NCBI RefSeq assembly: GCF_000423565.1
Contig: NZ_KE384036.1
Coordinates: 372,001 to 436,000 of the forward strand
DNA length: 64,000 nucleotides
Source of the DNA: Runella zeae DSM 19591
Lineage (GTDB): Bacteria > Bacteroidota > Bacteroidia > Cytophagales > Spirosomataceae
Direction of reading: 5' to 3'
The position numbers and the translations under genes were made by a program. This document shows, in pieces, positions 1 through 9,109 of this stretch (the first letter of the stretch is position 1; every line of letters starts with the position of its first letter). Below the pieces are notes generated by a model. It was not told the DNA's origin and ran no database searches. It saw nothing but the letters and a program-made list of their open reading frames with translations.

Positions 1-1
1 T

Positions 2-1429
2 TCTATTTATACCTCACGAGGAGCGGATACTAACACGTTTTTTACGGCCAATAAGCAATCTCCTTGGTATTTAGTAGCGTTTGCGATGATTGGGACCTCC
101 CTTTCTGGTGTTACTTTTATTTCAGTCCCGGGAGCCGTAGGCAAAATTCAGTTCTCTTATTTCCAAGTCGTATTGGGATATATTTTAGGGTATCTATTTA
201 TTGGTACTGTACTCATGCCCCTTTATTATCGCCTCAACCTTGTCTCGATTTATACTTATTTAGAACAGCGTTTTGGGTTTTGGTCATATAAGACAGGCTC
301 TGCCTTCTTTTTACTCTCTCGTACCCTAGGCTCCGCCGTAAGACTCTATGTAGCGGCTCAGGTGTTGCAGCTTGCGATGTACAATGGCCTGGGTATTCCT
401 TTCGAAATATCGGTATTGATTACGATTGCCTTGATTTGGGTGTATACTTTCAAAGGTGGCGTCAAAACAATCATCATCACAGATACGCTACAAACTACCT
501 TTTTAGTAACAGCCGTAGCGCTTACTATCTATTTGGTAGCCAAAGAATTAAACTATTCTTTTGGAGGCATGGTTAGTGCCATTTCGGATAGCGAATATTC
601 CCAAATTTTCTTTTTTGATGACCCAAAAGACAACAAATATTTTTGGAAGCAATTTTTGTCAGGGGCTTTTATTGCGATTACGATGACGGGTATGGATCAG
701 GATTTAATGCAAAAAAACCTTACTTGTAAAAACATCGGAGAAGCCCAGAAGAATATGTTTTGGTTTACGATTACCCTCACTTTTGTGAACCTGATGTTTA
801 TGAGTCTGGGGGTACTACTTTATTTTTATGCCCATAGCAAAAACATTGCCCTGCCTGCCAAAACGGACGATTTGTATGCGATGCTTGCTCTCAATCATTT
901 TGGGGTCAACGAAGGGACTGCCGGCCTAATTGTGGCTATTACTTTCTTGATAGGAATCACCGCTGCTACTTATGCTAGCTCCGATTCGGCGCTTACGGCT
1001 CTTACGACTTCTTTTTGTATTGACTTTATGAACGTTGCCAACAAACCTGAAGCCGAACGCGCCCGCATTAAGCACTGGGTTCATATTGGCTTTTCGGTTT
1101 TGTTTTATTTTGTCATTGTGCTTTTCAACCGCCTCAATAGCAAAGAAGTAATTACGGCCATTTTTGATATAGCCGGCTATACATATGGGCCTTTGTTGGG
1201 ATTGTTTGCCTTTGGGCTTTACACCAAGCGCCCCATCAAAGATACACTTGCACCCTTGGTATGCGTAGCCGCTCCTATTTTGACTTACATCCTCAACCAA
1301 AACTCAGAAGCGTGGTTTGGGGGATACAAAATCGGCTTCGAACGGCTCATGCTCAATGGCTTTTTGGTCTTTATAGGTTTATTAATTATCTCTAAATCCA
1401 AGAAAGCTAATTCCCTAAATATGAATTAG
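2..1429 (+). CDS. Sodium:solute symporter (SSS family), 5' end missing
   Basis: The reading frame is open from base 2, before the first ATG at 86, so the gene begins left of the window; 475 residues are visible. The visible N-terminus (NTFFTANKQSPWYLVAF, then MIGTSLSGVTF) is the typical TM1-TM2 region of SSS transporters, and about a dozen hydrophobic segments follow. Family knowledge: sodium-driven uptake of a sugar, organic acid or similar solute through the inner membrane. The substrate cannot be read from the sequence. It converges on fbp with a 14-base gap and no clear terminator. Confidence 0.88.
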   Translation, partial: SIYTSRGADTNTFFTANKQSPWYLVAFAMIGTSLSGVTFISVPGAVGKIQFSYFQVVLGYILGYLFIGTVLMPLYYRLNLVSIYTYLEQRFGFWSYKTGSAFFLLSRTLGSAVRLYVAAQVLQLAMYNGLGIPFEISVLITIALIWVYTFKGGVKTIIITDTLQTTFLVTAVALTIYLVAKELNYSFGGMVSAISDSEYSQIFFFDDPKDNKYFWKQFLSGAFIAITMTGMDQDLMQKNLTCKNIGEAQKNMFWFTITLTFVNLMFMSLGVLLYFYAHSKNIALPAKTDDLYAMLALNHFGVNEGTAGLIVAITFLIGITAATYASSDSALTALTTSFCIDFMNVANKPEAERARIKHWVHIGFSVLFYFVIVLFNRLNSKEVITAIFDIAGYTYGPLLGLFAFGLYTKRPIKDTLAPLVCVAAPILTYILNQNSEAWFGGYKIGFERLMLNGFLVFIGLLIISKSKKANSLNMN

Positions 1430-1443
1430 AAATCTCACGAAAC

Positions 1444-2442
1444 TCATATCAGATTGGTAAGTTCAGTCACCATTGCATCAGCGCCTATGTAAAGTGGGGC
1501 CCGCTGATGCAATGATTCGGGTACAACCTCCAAAACTCTCTGATAGCCATTGGAAGCCTTAGCTCCTGCTTGCTCAGCAATCATGGCCAAAGGAAAACAC
1601 TCATACATCAAGCGAAGTTTTCCGTTAGGGTCTTTGTGGGTAGGAGGATAAAGATAAATCCCACCTTTTAGTAAATTCCGATGAAAATCGGCCACCAATG
1701 ACCCAATATACCTAGCCGCATAGCCACGTTTGCGGCATTCTATCAAATACTCCCGCACGAAGCTGTCGTAGCTATTGTAATTGCCTTCATTATAAGAAAA
1801 TATCTTCCCGTCAAAGGGACTACGAATAGCCGGATGAGATAATATAAATTCCCCCAACGACGAATCATACGTAAATCCGGCCACGCCGTTTCCGGTTGTA
1901 TACACCAGAATCGTAGAAGAACCGTAAAGAATATATCCCGCTGCTACCTGTTTATCTCCTCCTTGCAAAAAATCATCTAATATAGGTTTTTCGCCAAGAG
2001 GAGATACCCGCCGATAAATCGAAAAAATAGTACCAATCGAGACATTCACGTCAATGTTAGAAGAGCCGTCGAGGGGGTCTATCGCTACCACATACTTGCT
2101 TTGATTGTTGCCCGTATAAATGATTTCATCTTCTTCTTCCGAAATAATTCCACATACTTCACCTCCATTGATAAGCGCCCTTATAAACCGAATATTGGCT
2201 ACTACATCTAGTTTTTGCTGGGCTTCTCCTTGTACATTGTTGGTCCCAAAACCTCCCGTAATATCTATCAATCCAGCACGATTGATTTCTCGATTGATGA
2301 TTTTTCCGGCCAACCCAATATCCCTCAACAACTGAGATAGCTCCCCCGTCGCAAAAGGGAAAGCATTTTGGTTGTGCATAATATAACGGTCGAGGGTTAC
2401 ACCTACTGGAACAGCAATGCTCTGTGTAATAGTAGTCTCCAT
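1444..2442 (-). CDS. fbp: Fructose-1,6-bisphosphatase, class I
   Basis: This 332-residue enzyme hydrolyses fructose-1,6-bisphosphate to fructose-6-phosphate in gluconeogenesis, in the cytoplasm. The class I metal and substrate site is plain: an acidic EEED cluster at residues 102-105 and [10 protein letters not shown] from residue 122. The length matches the family (about 330). It stands alone, with its own -7 element about 45 bases upstream of the ATG, and converges with the symporter. Nothing in it looks damaged. Confidence 0.97.
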   Translation of the reverse strand: METTITQSIAVPVGVTLDRYIMHNQNAFPFATGELSQLLRDIGLAGKIINREINRAGLIDITGGFGTNNVQGEAQQKLDVVANIRFIRALINGGEVCGIISEEEDEIIYTGNNQSKYVVAIDPLDGSSNIDVNVSIGTIFSIYRRVSPLGEKPILDDFLQGGDKQVAAGYILYGSSTILVYTTGNGVAGFTYDSSLGEFILSHPAIRSPFDGKIFSYNEGNYNSYDSFVREYLIECRKRGYAARYIGSLVADFHRNLLKGGIYLYPPTHKDPNGKLRLMYECFPLAMIAEQAGAKASNGYQRVLEVVPESLHQRAPLYIGADAMVTELTNLI

Positions 2443-2485
2443 GATTTTCGGGGGTTTGAGATAAAGACCTAAAGATGATTTTACA

Positions 2486-2493
2486 CAAAACTA
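2486..2493 (-). promoter_or_regulatory. Candidate -7 element of the fbp promoter
   Basis: The minus strand reads TAGTTTTG, a full match to the Bacteroidota -7 consensus TAnnTTTG, and implies transcription from about 2480. No TTG triplet sits at the expected -33 distance, so this is a partial promoter match. Confidence 0.5.
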
Positions 2494-2611
2494 TGAAAAG
2501 TTATATTTTTATATTCATTCCTGAATAAATAAATAATTTTAAAAATATTAGAAATATACAATTTGTTATATATTCCTAATATCTTGTATTTTTTCCATTT
2601 TGCGGTTATGC

Positions 2612-3499
2612 TCAGCTTCCAACGAATCGGCGCAAAAGTCGTTCGATAGGTGGAAGGTAACTTTTGCCAAACAAATTAACATGTACCAAGAGCGGGTATA
2701 AATTATAAATCTGGATACGACTTTGAAAGTTGGGAGTAAGTCGATAAGCCTCGTTGTAGGCTTCATAAAATTCATCATCAAAGCCTCCAAATAAGTGAGT
2801 AAAAGCGATTTCGGCTTCCCTTAAACCATAATAAGGGGCTGGGTCAACCAGACATACATAACCATAAGGATTGGAAAGAAAATTGCCAGACCACAAATCC
2901 CCATGTAGTAAGGAAGGTTTTTCGTTGGGTAGAAGATGAGGAAGCAAAGGATAAAACTGCTCAAAACAATCTCGAAGATTTTGAGTAATCAATCCATTGT
3001 ACAATGCCAGCCCTACCATAGGACGAAGTCGTTTTTCTACAAAAAAGTCAATACCATTTTCATAATACTGGTTTCGCTGTTCCAATGAACCAATATAATT
3101 ATCAAAAGATAATCCAAAAGAAGAATGCGTATGAGAATGCAAAACAGATAGTGAACGACCAAATTCTTGCCAAAAATCTGGGCGCTGTCCACCATTTTCG
3201 ATAAACTCCAGTACTAAATATGATTTATCGTTGTACTCTCCAAATCCTACTACTTCCGGAATACAAAGAGCGTTTGTATCCTGAAGAAGCATTAGACCTT
3301 TGGCTTCTTTTTCAAACATATCTTCGTGTTCTGAGTGATTGAATTTCACAAAAAATGTACCTTCGAGGGTCGAAACACGTGCTGCGGTATTGATACTACC
3401 TCCTGATATAAACCTTATATCCTTTATCTCTATTTCGTGCCCAAAGGTTTTGAAAAGTATGGCCTCAAAAAATTGATACTGCTCGGCTCCAATCCACAT
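2612..3499 (-). CDS. Fructosamine kinase family protein
   Basis: A 295-residue protein of the fructosamine/ketosamine-3-kinase family, related to aminoglycoside phosphotransferases. It phosphorylates sugars bound to amines and so helps reverse protein glycation. Visible motifs are GGSINTA (residues 33-39, nucleotide loop), the catalytic loop HGDLWSGN (199-206) and the metal-binding DP (219-220). Length is normal. It is divergent from anmK, with 79 bases between the starts. The exact substrate (fructosamine, ribulosamine or other) cannot be read. Confidence 0.9.
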   Translation of the reverse strand: MWIGAEQYQFFEAILFKTFGHEIEIKDIRFISGGSINTAARVSTLEGTFFVKFNHSEHEDMFEKEAKGLMLLQDTNALCIPEVVGFGEYNDKSYLVLEFIENGGQRPDFWQEFGRSLSVLHSHTHSSFGLSFDNYIGSLEQRNQYYENGIDFFVEKRLRPMVGLALYNGLITQNLRDCFEQFYPLLPHLLPNEKPSLLHGDLWSGNFLSNPYGYVCLVDPAPYYGLREAEIAFTHLFGGFDDEFYEAYNEAYRLTPNFQSRIQIYNLYPLLVHVNLFGKSYLPPIERLLRRFVGS

Positions 3500-3578
3500 A
3501 AGTGTATCGTCAAAATTGAATTTAGCGTTATGAAAAAATACCTATCTTTAATCCCCAAGAATACGTCTCGTTTTTCCC

Positions 3579-4775
3579 ATGAATCCAAACCTAACAAAAC
3601 TTTTTGAAATCGCCCAAAAGCCCGAAAGACGAATCATCGGGCTGATGTCTGGGACCTCTATGGATGGGCTGGATGTGGCACTTTGTCGCATCGTAGGCAG
3701 CGGAGTAGATACTAATTTGACTTTAGAAAAATTTGAAACTGTTTCATTTTCTGAAGATATTAAAGATGAAATTCGAAAAATCTTCGCGAAAAAAGAAATC
3801 GACTTTCAGCACCTTTGCCTACTCAATCCTTGGATAGGCCAACTACACGGAAAAATCGTACTTGATTGCCTCAACCAATGGGGCATTCTTCCCTCGGAGA
3901 TTGACATTGTGGCGAGTCATGGCCAAACTGTTTTTCATGCCCCTCAAATCCTCCACCGACTTCCTAAATACCCTAATGCTACCCTACAAATAGGTGACGG
4001 AGATCACATAGCTGTTAAGACGGGCATTATTACAGTCAGTGATTTTCGCCAAAAACATTGTGCGGCAGGTGGAGAAGGGGCTCCTTTGGCGGTATATGGA
4101 GATTATTTTATTTTCTCTAAAAAAGACGAAAATCGTATCATGCTCAACATGGGCGGTATTGCCAATTTTACGTACCTACCCGGTACGCTCAGTTCTGAAG
4201 AAGTATTTGTGACTGATACGGGTCCTGGCAATACGCTCCTTGATGCCTTTATGCGTAAGTTTTTTAATCGTCCCTATGATGAAGGTGGCAAAGTAGCCCT
4301 CAGTGGCAAAGTTCATCCTGAGCTGCTCAAATGTTTAAAGAAAGACCCTTTTTTTTCGGGGCCTTTTCCCAAAACTACGGGTCCAGAGCTGTTTAGCCTT
4401 GACTACGTGCGTTTAGCTCAACAACGTAGCCAAACTACTTCGCTAGCTCCTGAAGACCTTATGGCTACGCTTACTCAATTTTCGGCCGAAACCATTGCCG
4501 AAGCCATACAGCGCGTCTGTAAACCTGACGAGCAGTATCGTCTCTATCTGAGTGGAGGGGGTATGCACAATCCTGCTTTGATTGCTTCCTTAAGAGAGCT
4601 TTTACCGGATTTGCCGATGGCGAGTACAGATACACTTGGGATTTCGGGCGATGCCAAAGAAGCAGTGTTGTTTGCAATTTTGGCCAATGAAGCCTTGTGT
4701 GGTCAACACACCGATTTTGGAAGTAGAGAAGGCGTACCGAGTGTTTCGATGGGAAAAATTTCATTTCCTTTTTAA
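3579..4775 (+). CDS. anmK: Anhydro-N-acetylmuramic acid kinase
   Basis: This 398-residue cytoplasmic kinase opens the 1,6-anhydro ring of anhydro-MurNAc and phosphorylates it to MurNAc-6-phosphate, a step of cell-wall recycling. The phosphate loop GLMSGTSMDGLDVA lies at residues 21-34. Further ATPase-fold motifs are NMGGIANFTYL and DTGPGNTLLDAF. Length is close to the E. coli enzyme (369) with small insertions. No other wall-recycling gene is adjacent. The gene converges with the aspartic protease gene; a long hairpin separates them. Confidence 0.96.
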   Translation: MNPNLTKLFEIAQKPERRIIGLMSGTSMDGLDVALCRIVGSGVDTNLTLEKFETVSFSEDIKDEIRKIFAKKEIDFQHLCLLNPWIGQLHGKIVLDCLNQWGILPSEIDIVASHGQTVFHAPQILHRLPKYPNATLQIGDGDHIAVKTGIITVSDFRQKHCAAGGEGAPLAVYGDYFIFSKKDENRIMLNMGGIANFTYLPGTLSSEEVFVTDTGPGNTLLDAFMRKFFNRPYDEGGKVALSGKVHPELLKCLKKDPFFSGPFPKTTGPELFSLDYVRLAQQRSQTTSLAPEDLMATLTQFSAETIAEAIQRVCKPDEQYRLYLSGGGMHNPALIASLRELLPDLPMASTDTLGISGDAKEAVLFAILANEALCGQHTDFGSREGVPSVSMGKISFPF

Positions 4776-4777
4776 AA

Positions 4778-4814
4778 AAGTTTCGCCCCAAATTTCCAAT
4801 TTGGGGCGAAACTT
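4778..4814 (-). terminator. Perfect 16-bp hairpin between anmK and the protease gene
   Basis: Bases 4778-4793 pair exactly with 4799-4814 around a 5-base loop. Read on the minus strand the stem is followed by six T, so it terminates the protease transcript 13 bases after its stop codon. Read on the plus strand it is followed only by TTAAG, so it would at most pause or protect the anmK mRNA. Confidence 0.85.
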
Positions 4815-4826
4815 AAGCCTATTGCA

Positions 4827-6083
4827 TCATATCATACGTTTGAGTTGAAATTTCACAAACTGAATTGAGCCGTTTCGTCTTACAAGAAGGCTGATTTCTT
4901 TCCCTTCCCCTTTCTGAAGAATTTTATATATTTCACTTATTATCAAGTCGTTAGATGATTTATTATTGATAAATAGCACTTCATCTCCCTCTTGTAAGCC
5001 TGCTTCCCATGCGGGCGAATCTTCTACCACTTTATCAATATAATATTGGCGAAAGTCGTCACCTTTGGCCCTGACCTCCATACCACTCATATCATGCTCA
5101 AATGTCTCTTTCAGACGACGCTTAACGGGCTTCAGAATCATGTAGCGGTCGGCATAGTTAAAGGTTACTTTGAAGCGGCGAAGCAGTTCACAGCCAATGT
5201 TTCCGTGACGTTCGTCTCGTGAAGCTAGCTTCACTCCAAAACTTACACTATCCGGAAAAGAAGCCAATACATTTTCTAATTCATATTTACCAAAACGTAC
5301 CTTATCAATCCTTCCCAAATTTCCATTAATGACCCCATTAAGACCACGCCCTAGCTGCGCTCGAAGTACCTTCTGAGGAAGTTGGATTTTGTTGGTAGGT
5401 GTTTTGTCAATCAACAAGGCGTGTCCAGCTCCCGTATCTATCACCACTCGGATGGGAAGCTCCCGCCCTCCTTCTACCAAAGCAACCACATCCGCATAAG
5501 GCTTGGTATCTTCGATTACGATAGGATAGCGTTCTCCTTGTTTACGACGGTATTTGTAGCTTTCAGGCCGTACCAATAATAGCTCCCTGTGCAGGAAGTC
5601 AATGGTTACGACAAAATTGTTGAAAACATCATACCCAAATATACCATCAATCGGCACGCCCACGTACTCAGATAGTTTGAGGACATCTTCGTCAAGCACT
5701 ACCATATTTTGATGAGTAGCCATCATCTTACTCATTTGGATGGTATTGCCGATAGCCACCGAGGCAGTGAGTGCTTGCCCCTCTCCCGCTCCAGTCAGTT
5801 GCACTTTACGCGTAAAATGGAGTTTTTGTTTTTTGATGGCATCAGGATTTGTGATGAGAACAGAGCTCACTCCGGTATCCAAAATGAAATGAAGCGTATC
5901 AGAATCATTTACCTTTACAGGCACAACGATGAGATTAGCGTGCATTTCGAAAGGGATTCGGGTAAATTTAGAATTTCCCGACAAAAAATATCCAAACCTG
6001 TCCTCTTTTTTGCGGGCCTTTTGGGCAAACAAGAAAAAAGGCAGCATGGATAACAAGGCCAGTTGTAGATAACGTCGCGCCAT
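4827..6083 (-). CDS. Retropepsin-like aspartic protease with PDZ domain
   Basis: The 418-residue protein has an N-terminal signal peptide (to about residue 20, ending LFAQ), so it is probably periplasmic or exported. Two aspartic-protease motifs are present, ILDTGVSS (DTG at 69-71) and VIDTGAGH (DTG at 216-218), one per lobe, followed by a PDZ domain at about 335-410 (SPAWEAGLQEGDEVLFINN). Bacteroidota commonly carry such aspartyl-protease/PDZ proteins; their substrates are mostly unknown. It is transcribed alone, divergent from tpiA. Both catalytic aspartates appear intact. Confidence 0.85.
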   Translation of the reverse strand: MARRYLQLALLSMLPFFLFAQKARKKEDRFGYFLSGNSKFTRIPFEMHANLIVVPVKVNDSDTLHFILDTGVSSVLITNPDAIKKQKLHFTRKVQLTGAGEGQALTASVAIGNTIQMSKMMATHQNMVVLDEDVLKLSEYVGVPIDGIFGYDVFNNFVVTIDFLHRELLLVRPESYKYRRKQGERYPIVIEDTKPYADVVALVEGGRELPIRVVIDTGAGHALLIDKTPTNKIQLPQKVLRAQLGRGLNGVINGNLGRIDKVRFGKYELENVLASFPDSVSFGVKLASRDERHGNIGCELLRRFKVTFNYADRYMILKPVKRRLKETFEHDMSGMEVRAKGDDFRQYYIDKVVEDSPAWEAGLQEGDEVLFINNKSSNDLIISEIYKILQKGEGKEISLLVRRNGSIQFVKFQLKRMI

Positions 6084-6334
6084 AGCTTTATCCCCTAAAA
6101 ATTCGTAGGCTGTTAGTAAAGATATACTTATTTCTTAGAAAAACAAAAAATATACCCAAAAAAGTGCCGTTTTCAATTAATTTATTCTTGCTAATTTCGC
6201 AACACTTTTCAAGTACAAATGTGGTAAATTACTGTTAATTTTGTTGTTTTGAGTTTTACCTTCAAAATCAGTTTTGTAATCCGTATAATATAAAATAAAA
6301 TTAACCCAATTTTTGTTTAAACCGCTCGATTGAA

Positions 6335-7099
6335 ATGAGAAAAAAAATTGTTGCTGGCAACTGGAAAATGAATAAAACGCTCGATGAAGCGCTCATTCTC
6401 ACCTCAGAAGTAGTAAATATGGTGCGCGACGAAGTACGCGGCGATGTAGAAGTAGTACTTTGTACGCCTTACATTTATCTGCCAGTACTACAAAAATATG
6501 TGGAAGAAGTATCCCGCATCTCTTTGGGTGCCCAAAACTGTCATCACAAAGCGTCGGGTGCCTATACAGGCGAAATCTCAGCCGCGATGCTTGCTGCTTT
6601 GGGGACGCCCTATGTCATCGTCGGGCACAGCGAGCGTCGTCAGTACTTTGGTGAAACCGACGAGCTTTTGGCCGAAAAAGTAAAAATCGCCCTTGCCAAC
6701 GGGCTCAAGCCTATCTTCTGCTGCGGCGAATTGCTCGAACAACGCCAGAATGAAGATTTTATAGCTATTGTAAAAAATCAAATCACGGCGGCTCTTTTTG
6801 ACTTATCAGCCGAAGATTTCGGGAAAGTAGTGATTGCCTACGAACCTGTGTGGGCCATTGGTACAGGTCTTACTGCTACTTCACAGCAAGCGCAAGACAT
6901 GCACGCTGCCCTTCGCGCTCATATCGCGTCTCAGTATGGCGAGCAAGTGGCCGATGATACTACTATTTTGTACGGTGGTAGCTGCAACGAAAAAAATGCT
7001 CCTGAGCTTTTTGCTTGTCCAGACGTCGACGGTGGATTGATTGGTGGTGCTTCGCTCAAATCTCGCGAGTTTACCAATATCATCAAAGCTCGGATGTAA
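6335..7099 (+). CDS. tpiA: Triose-phosphate isomerase
   Basis: This 254-residue TIM-barrel enzyme interconverts dihydroxyacetone phosphate and glyceraldehyde-3-phosphate. All active-site elements are visible: AGNWKMN (N9, K11), GHSERR (H98), AYEPVWAIGTG (catalytic E170 and the flexible loop) and the phosphate site YGGSC. Length is standard. The 251-base gap to the divergent protease gene holds the AT-rich promoter region for both; a TAATTTCG near 6192 is a near match to the -7 consensus. A strong terminator follows. Confidence 0.98.
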   Translation: MRKKIVAGNWKMNKTLDEALILTSEVVNMVRDEVRGDVEVVLCTPYIYLPVLQKYVEEVSRISLGAQNCHHKASGAYTGEISAAMLAALGTPYVIVGHSERRQYFGETDELLAEKVKIALANGLKPIFCCGELLEQRQNEDFIAIVKNQITAALFDLSAEDFGKVVIAYEPVWAIGTGLTATSQQAQDMHAALRAHIASQYGEQVADDTTILYGGSCNEKNAPELFACPDVDGGLIGGASLKSREFTNIIKARM

Positions 7100-7107
7100 G
7101 TCCACTC

Positions 7108-7142
7108 CTCTGGAAAGGCTTCTCAGCTTTTCCAGAGTTTTT
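7108..7142 (+). terminator. Rho-independent terminator of tpiA
   Basis: Bases 7108-7120 pair with 7125-7137 (13 pairs, one G-T wobble) around the tetraloop TCTC, and five T follow. It starts 9 bases after the tpiA stop codon and separates tpiA from the lipoprotein gene. Confidence 0.9.
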
Positions 7143-7191
7143 CTATTTACTAGTCCTTCATTGCATTACAGCCTCCTCCCCACTCTCTCTC

Positions 7192-8289
7192 ATGAAAAAC
7201 TCACTCTCTATTTTCCTTTTGGCGATTTTTTGTTTGGTACTCACTCAGTGCCAGCGTCCCGCCACTAAACTATCTCAAGGCGCAACGATTGCCAAAGAGG
7301 GATTTATTGATTGTTTTGAAGCAGGGCTTCAAGCGGGAGGCAAAGATGTATGGTGCGAAGCTTCGGCGATTTTGTACGACGGCAAAAATGTGACATTGGC
7401 GAATGACAAAGATATGCCTGGTGCCAACGCTTCGGTGTTTTATTGGGTCTATGCCGATATGGGTACGTTTTCTGCCAAGCCCACTTATCTTACCCAATCG
7501 CTGTTGAAAGCAGCTCAGAAATACGAAGATTTTGCCTTGACACCCAATGGGAAAGTTGCCTTTTTGACCACGGCCTTTGACCGTATCAAAGAAGGTAGCC
7601 ACGAGTGGGATACTTACAATACGCTTTTGTATTGGCCCGTCGGCAACAACCCTCAGCAGATACAGCCCAAAGCCGTGCATCTTGTAGCAGGTGAAAAATT
7701 TTCGGTCAGTTTACGAAATGCTCTTTCCAAAGCCCTCACTTCACCCGAATTTCCGAATGGGATGCCTTATTTTAAAATTGAGGGACTAGCAGCTACGCAA
7801 AACAAACTTTATTTTGGCGTGCGGGAAGAAGGAAAACAGTATGATAACTTCAAGTATAAAGCCAAAGTATTGACGGCCTCTTATCACATGGCGGGAGATT
7901 CTTTAATATTTGAGAACAACCTCCAAACGATGTCCGATATTAACATTGCCGAACTTCAACCTTCTTTGCCCAAACCTCTCGCCCTTTCTTGTATCGAATA
8001 TGACCCACAACGCAAAATATTTTGGGTACTTACTTCTATGGAAAGCGACACCCAGCTCAATTGTGCCTATCTGTGGTGGGCCACCGAAAACGACCTCAAA
8101 AACAACAAATTAAACCTTGTTCATGACCGTGCCGGTCAGCCTCTCAAATTCAATCACAAAGCGGAAGATTTAACCCTTGTAGGCGCTCATCGCCTGTTGG
8201 TCATTCATGATGACGACCGAAACCGCACAAAAATAGGCGACCAGACGCGTCAGCCCCATCAAGCCGCCTATTCGGTAGTCGAATTTTAG
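7192..8289 (+). CDS. Lipoprotein of unknown function, beta-propeller-like
   Basis: The start chosen is the ATG at 7192, because it gives a clean lipoprotein signal (MKNSLSIFLLAIFCLVLTQC, lipidated Cys20); longer in-frame starts run back into tpiA. The 365-residue protein has repeated short beta-strand motifs and two segments, IEGLAATQNKLYFGVR and AEDLTLVGAHRLLVIHDDD, that recall DUF3616/esterase-like propeller proteins. That assignment is tentative. Its stop codon overlaps the stop of the convergent amidase gene. Confidence 0.8.
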   Translation: MKNSLSIFLLAIFCLVLTQCQRPATKLSQGATIAKEGFIDCFEAGLQAGGKDVWCEASAILYDGKNVTLANDKDMPGANASVFYWVYADMGTFSAKPTYLTQSLLKAAQKYEDFALTPNGKVAFLTTAFDRIKEGSHEWDTYNTLLYWPVGNNPQQIQPKAVHLVAGEKFSVSLRNALSKALTSPEFPNGMPYFKIEGLAATQNKLYFGVREEGKQYDNFKYKAKVLTASYHMAGDSLIFENNLQTMSDINIAELQPSLPKPLALSCIEYDPQRKIFWVLTSMESDTQLNCAYLWWATENDLKNNKLNLVHDRAGQPLKFNHKAEDLTLVGAHRLLVIHDDDRNRTKIGDQTRQPHQAAYSVVEF

Positions 8290-9059
8290 TGCTGAATCTC
8301 AAACGCATCGGCATCCATATGCGCTGGAAAACGCTCTCGAAAACTCATGAGGGCGTCTTTGTCTAAGGTATAAATGACGGTTTTTTCGGCTGAATCTCGG
8401 TCAGTAAGCAAATCTCCCTTGAAATCAATTACGACTGAGTCTCCCGCATGAGCCACACCATGCCCATCTTCCCCTACCCGATTGACTCCTAGTACATAAC
8501 TCAAATTTTCGATAGCTCGCGCTTGCAAAAGCGTATTCCAAGGGCCTCGCCTCACCGCAGGCCAATTGGCTACATACAGCAACACATCGTACGCAAGCCC
8601 CTGATTTCTAGCCCATACCGGAAAACGCAAATCATAGCAAATCAGTGGACAAATTCGCCATCCGTTGATTTCTTTGATGATACGCCGCTGCCCTTCGGTA
8701 TAATGCTCGTGCTCCTTTCCCATTCTAAACAAATGCCGCTTGTCATAATAATCATATTCGCCATTGGGCGGCATCCAAAGGAGTCGGTTGAAATACTGAC
8801 CTTTTTCTTGAACAATATAACTCCCCGTAAGCACCGCTCCCGACTGCTCAGCCATCTGACGCATCCATTTGAAAGTGGTGAGATTCATGGGCTCTGCCAA
8901 TCCCTCAGGTTTCATCGAAAACCCCGTCGTAAACATTTCAGGCAATACAATTAAATCGACTTTTTGGGTGATTTCGGCTATTTTTTCCTCCAGCATCGCA
9001 AGGTTGGCGGTGGGGTTTTCCCAATAAAGCGCCGTCTGAATCAAGGCAACTGTGAGCAT
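8286..9059 (-). CDS. Omega-amidase, nitrilase superfamily (YafV-like)
   Basis: The 257-residue enzyme carries the nitrilase triad: E41 in LPEMFTTGF, K107 in DKRHLFRM and C141 in LICYDLRFP. The signature around the lysine and cysteine fits omega-amidase, which hydrolyses 2-oxoglutaramate and 2-oxosuccinamate in methionine salvage side-product repair. It lies 50 bases downstream of the PhoD-like gene on the same strand and may be cotranscribed. Its 3' end overlaps the lipoprotein gene by 4 bases. Confidence 0.9.
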   Translation of the reverse strand: MLTVALIQTALYWENPTANLAMLEEKIAEITQKVDLIVLPEMFTTGFSMKPEGLAEPMNLTTFKWMRQMAEQSGAVLTGSYIVQEKGQYFNRLLWMPPNGEYDYYDKRHLFRMGKEHEHYTEGQRRIIKEINGWRICPLICYDLRFPVWARNQGLAYDVLLYVANWPAVRRGPWNTLLQARAIENLSYVLGVNRVGEDGHGVAHAGDSVVIDFKGDLLTDRDSAEKTVIYTLDKDALMSFRERFPAHMDADAFEIQH

Positions 9060-9109
9060 ATTTTTTTATTTATCAGGCACTTTTTTATACATGCCTGCTT
9101 AGTTAACAC

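Noticed and set aside
926-1300. 124-residue minus-strand open frame within the symporter gene
   Set aside because: It is an antisense shadow of the transporter, rich in Arg, Lys and Ser, with no family pattern.
9065-9100. CAGGCA/TGCCTG hairpin between the PhoD-like gene and the omega-amidase
   Set aside because: On the transcribed minus strand it is followed by A-rich DNA instead of T, so it does not terminate the upstream gene; six pairs around a long loop can arise by chance.
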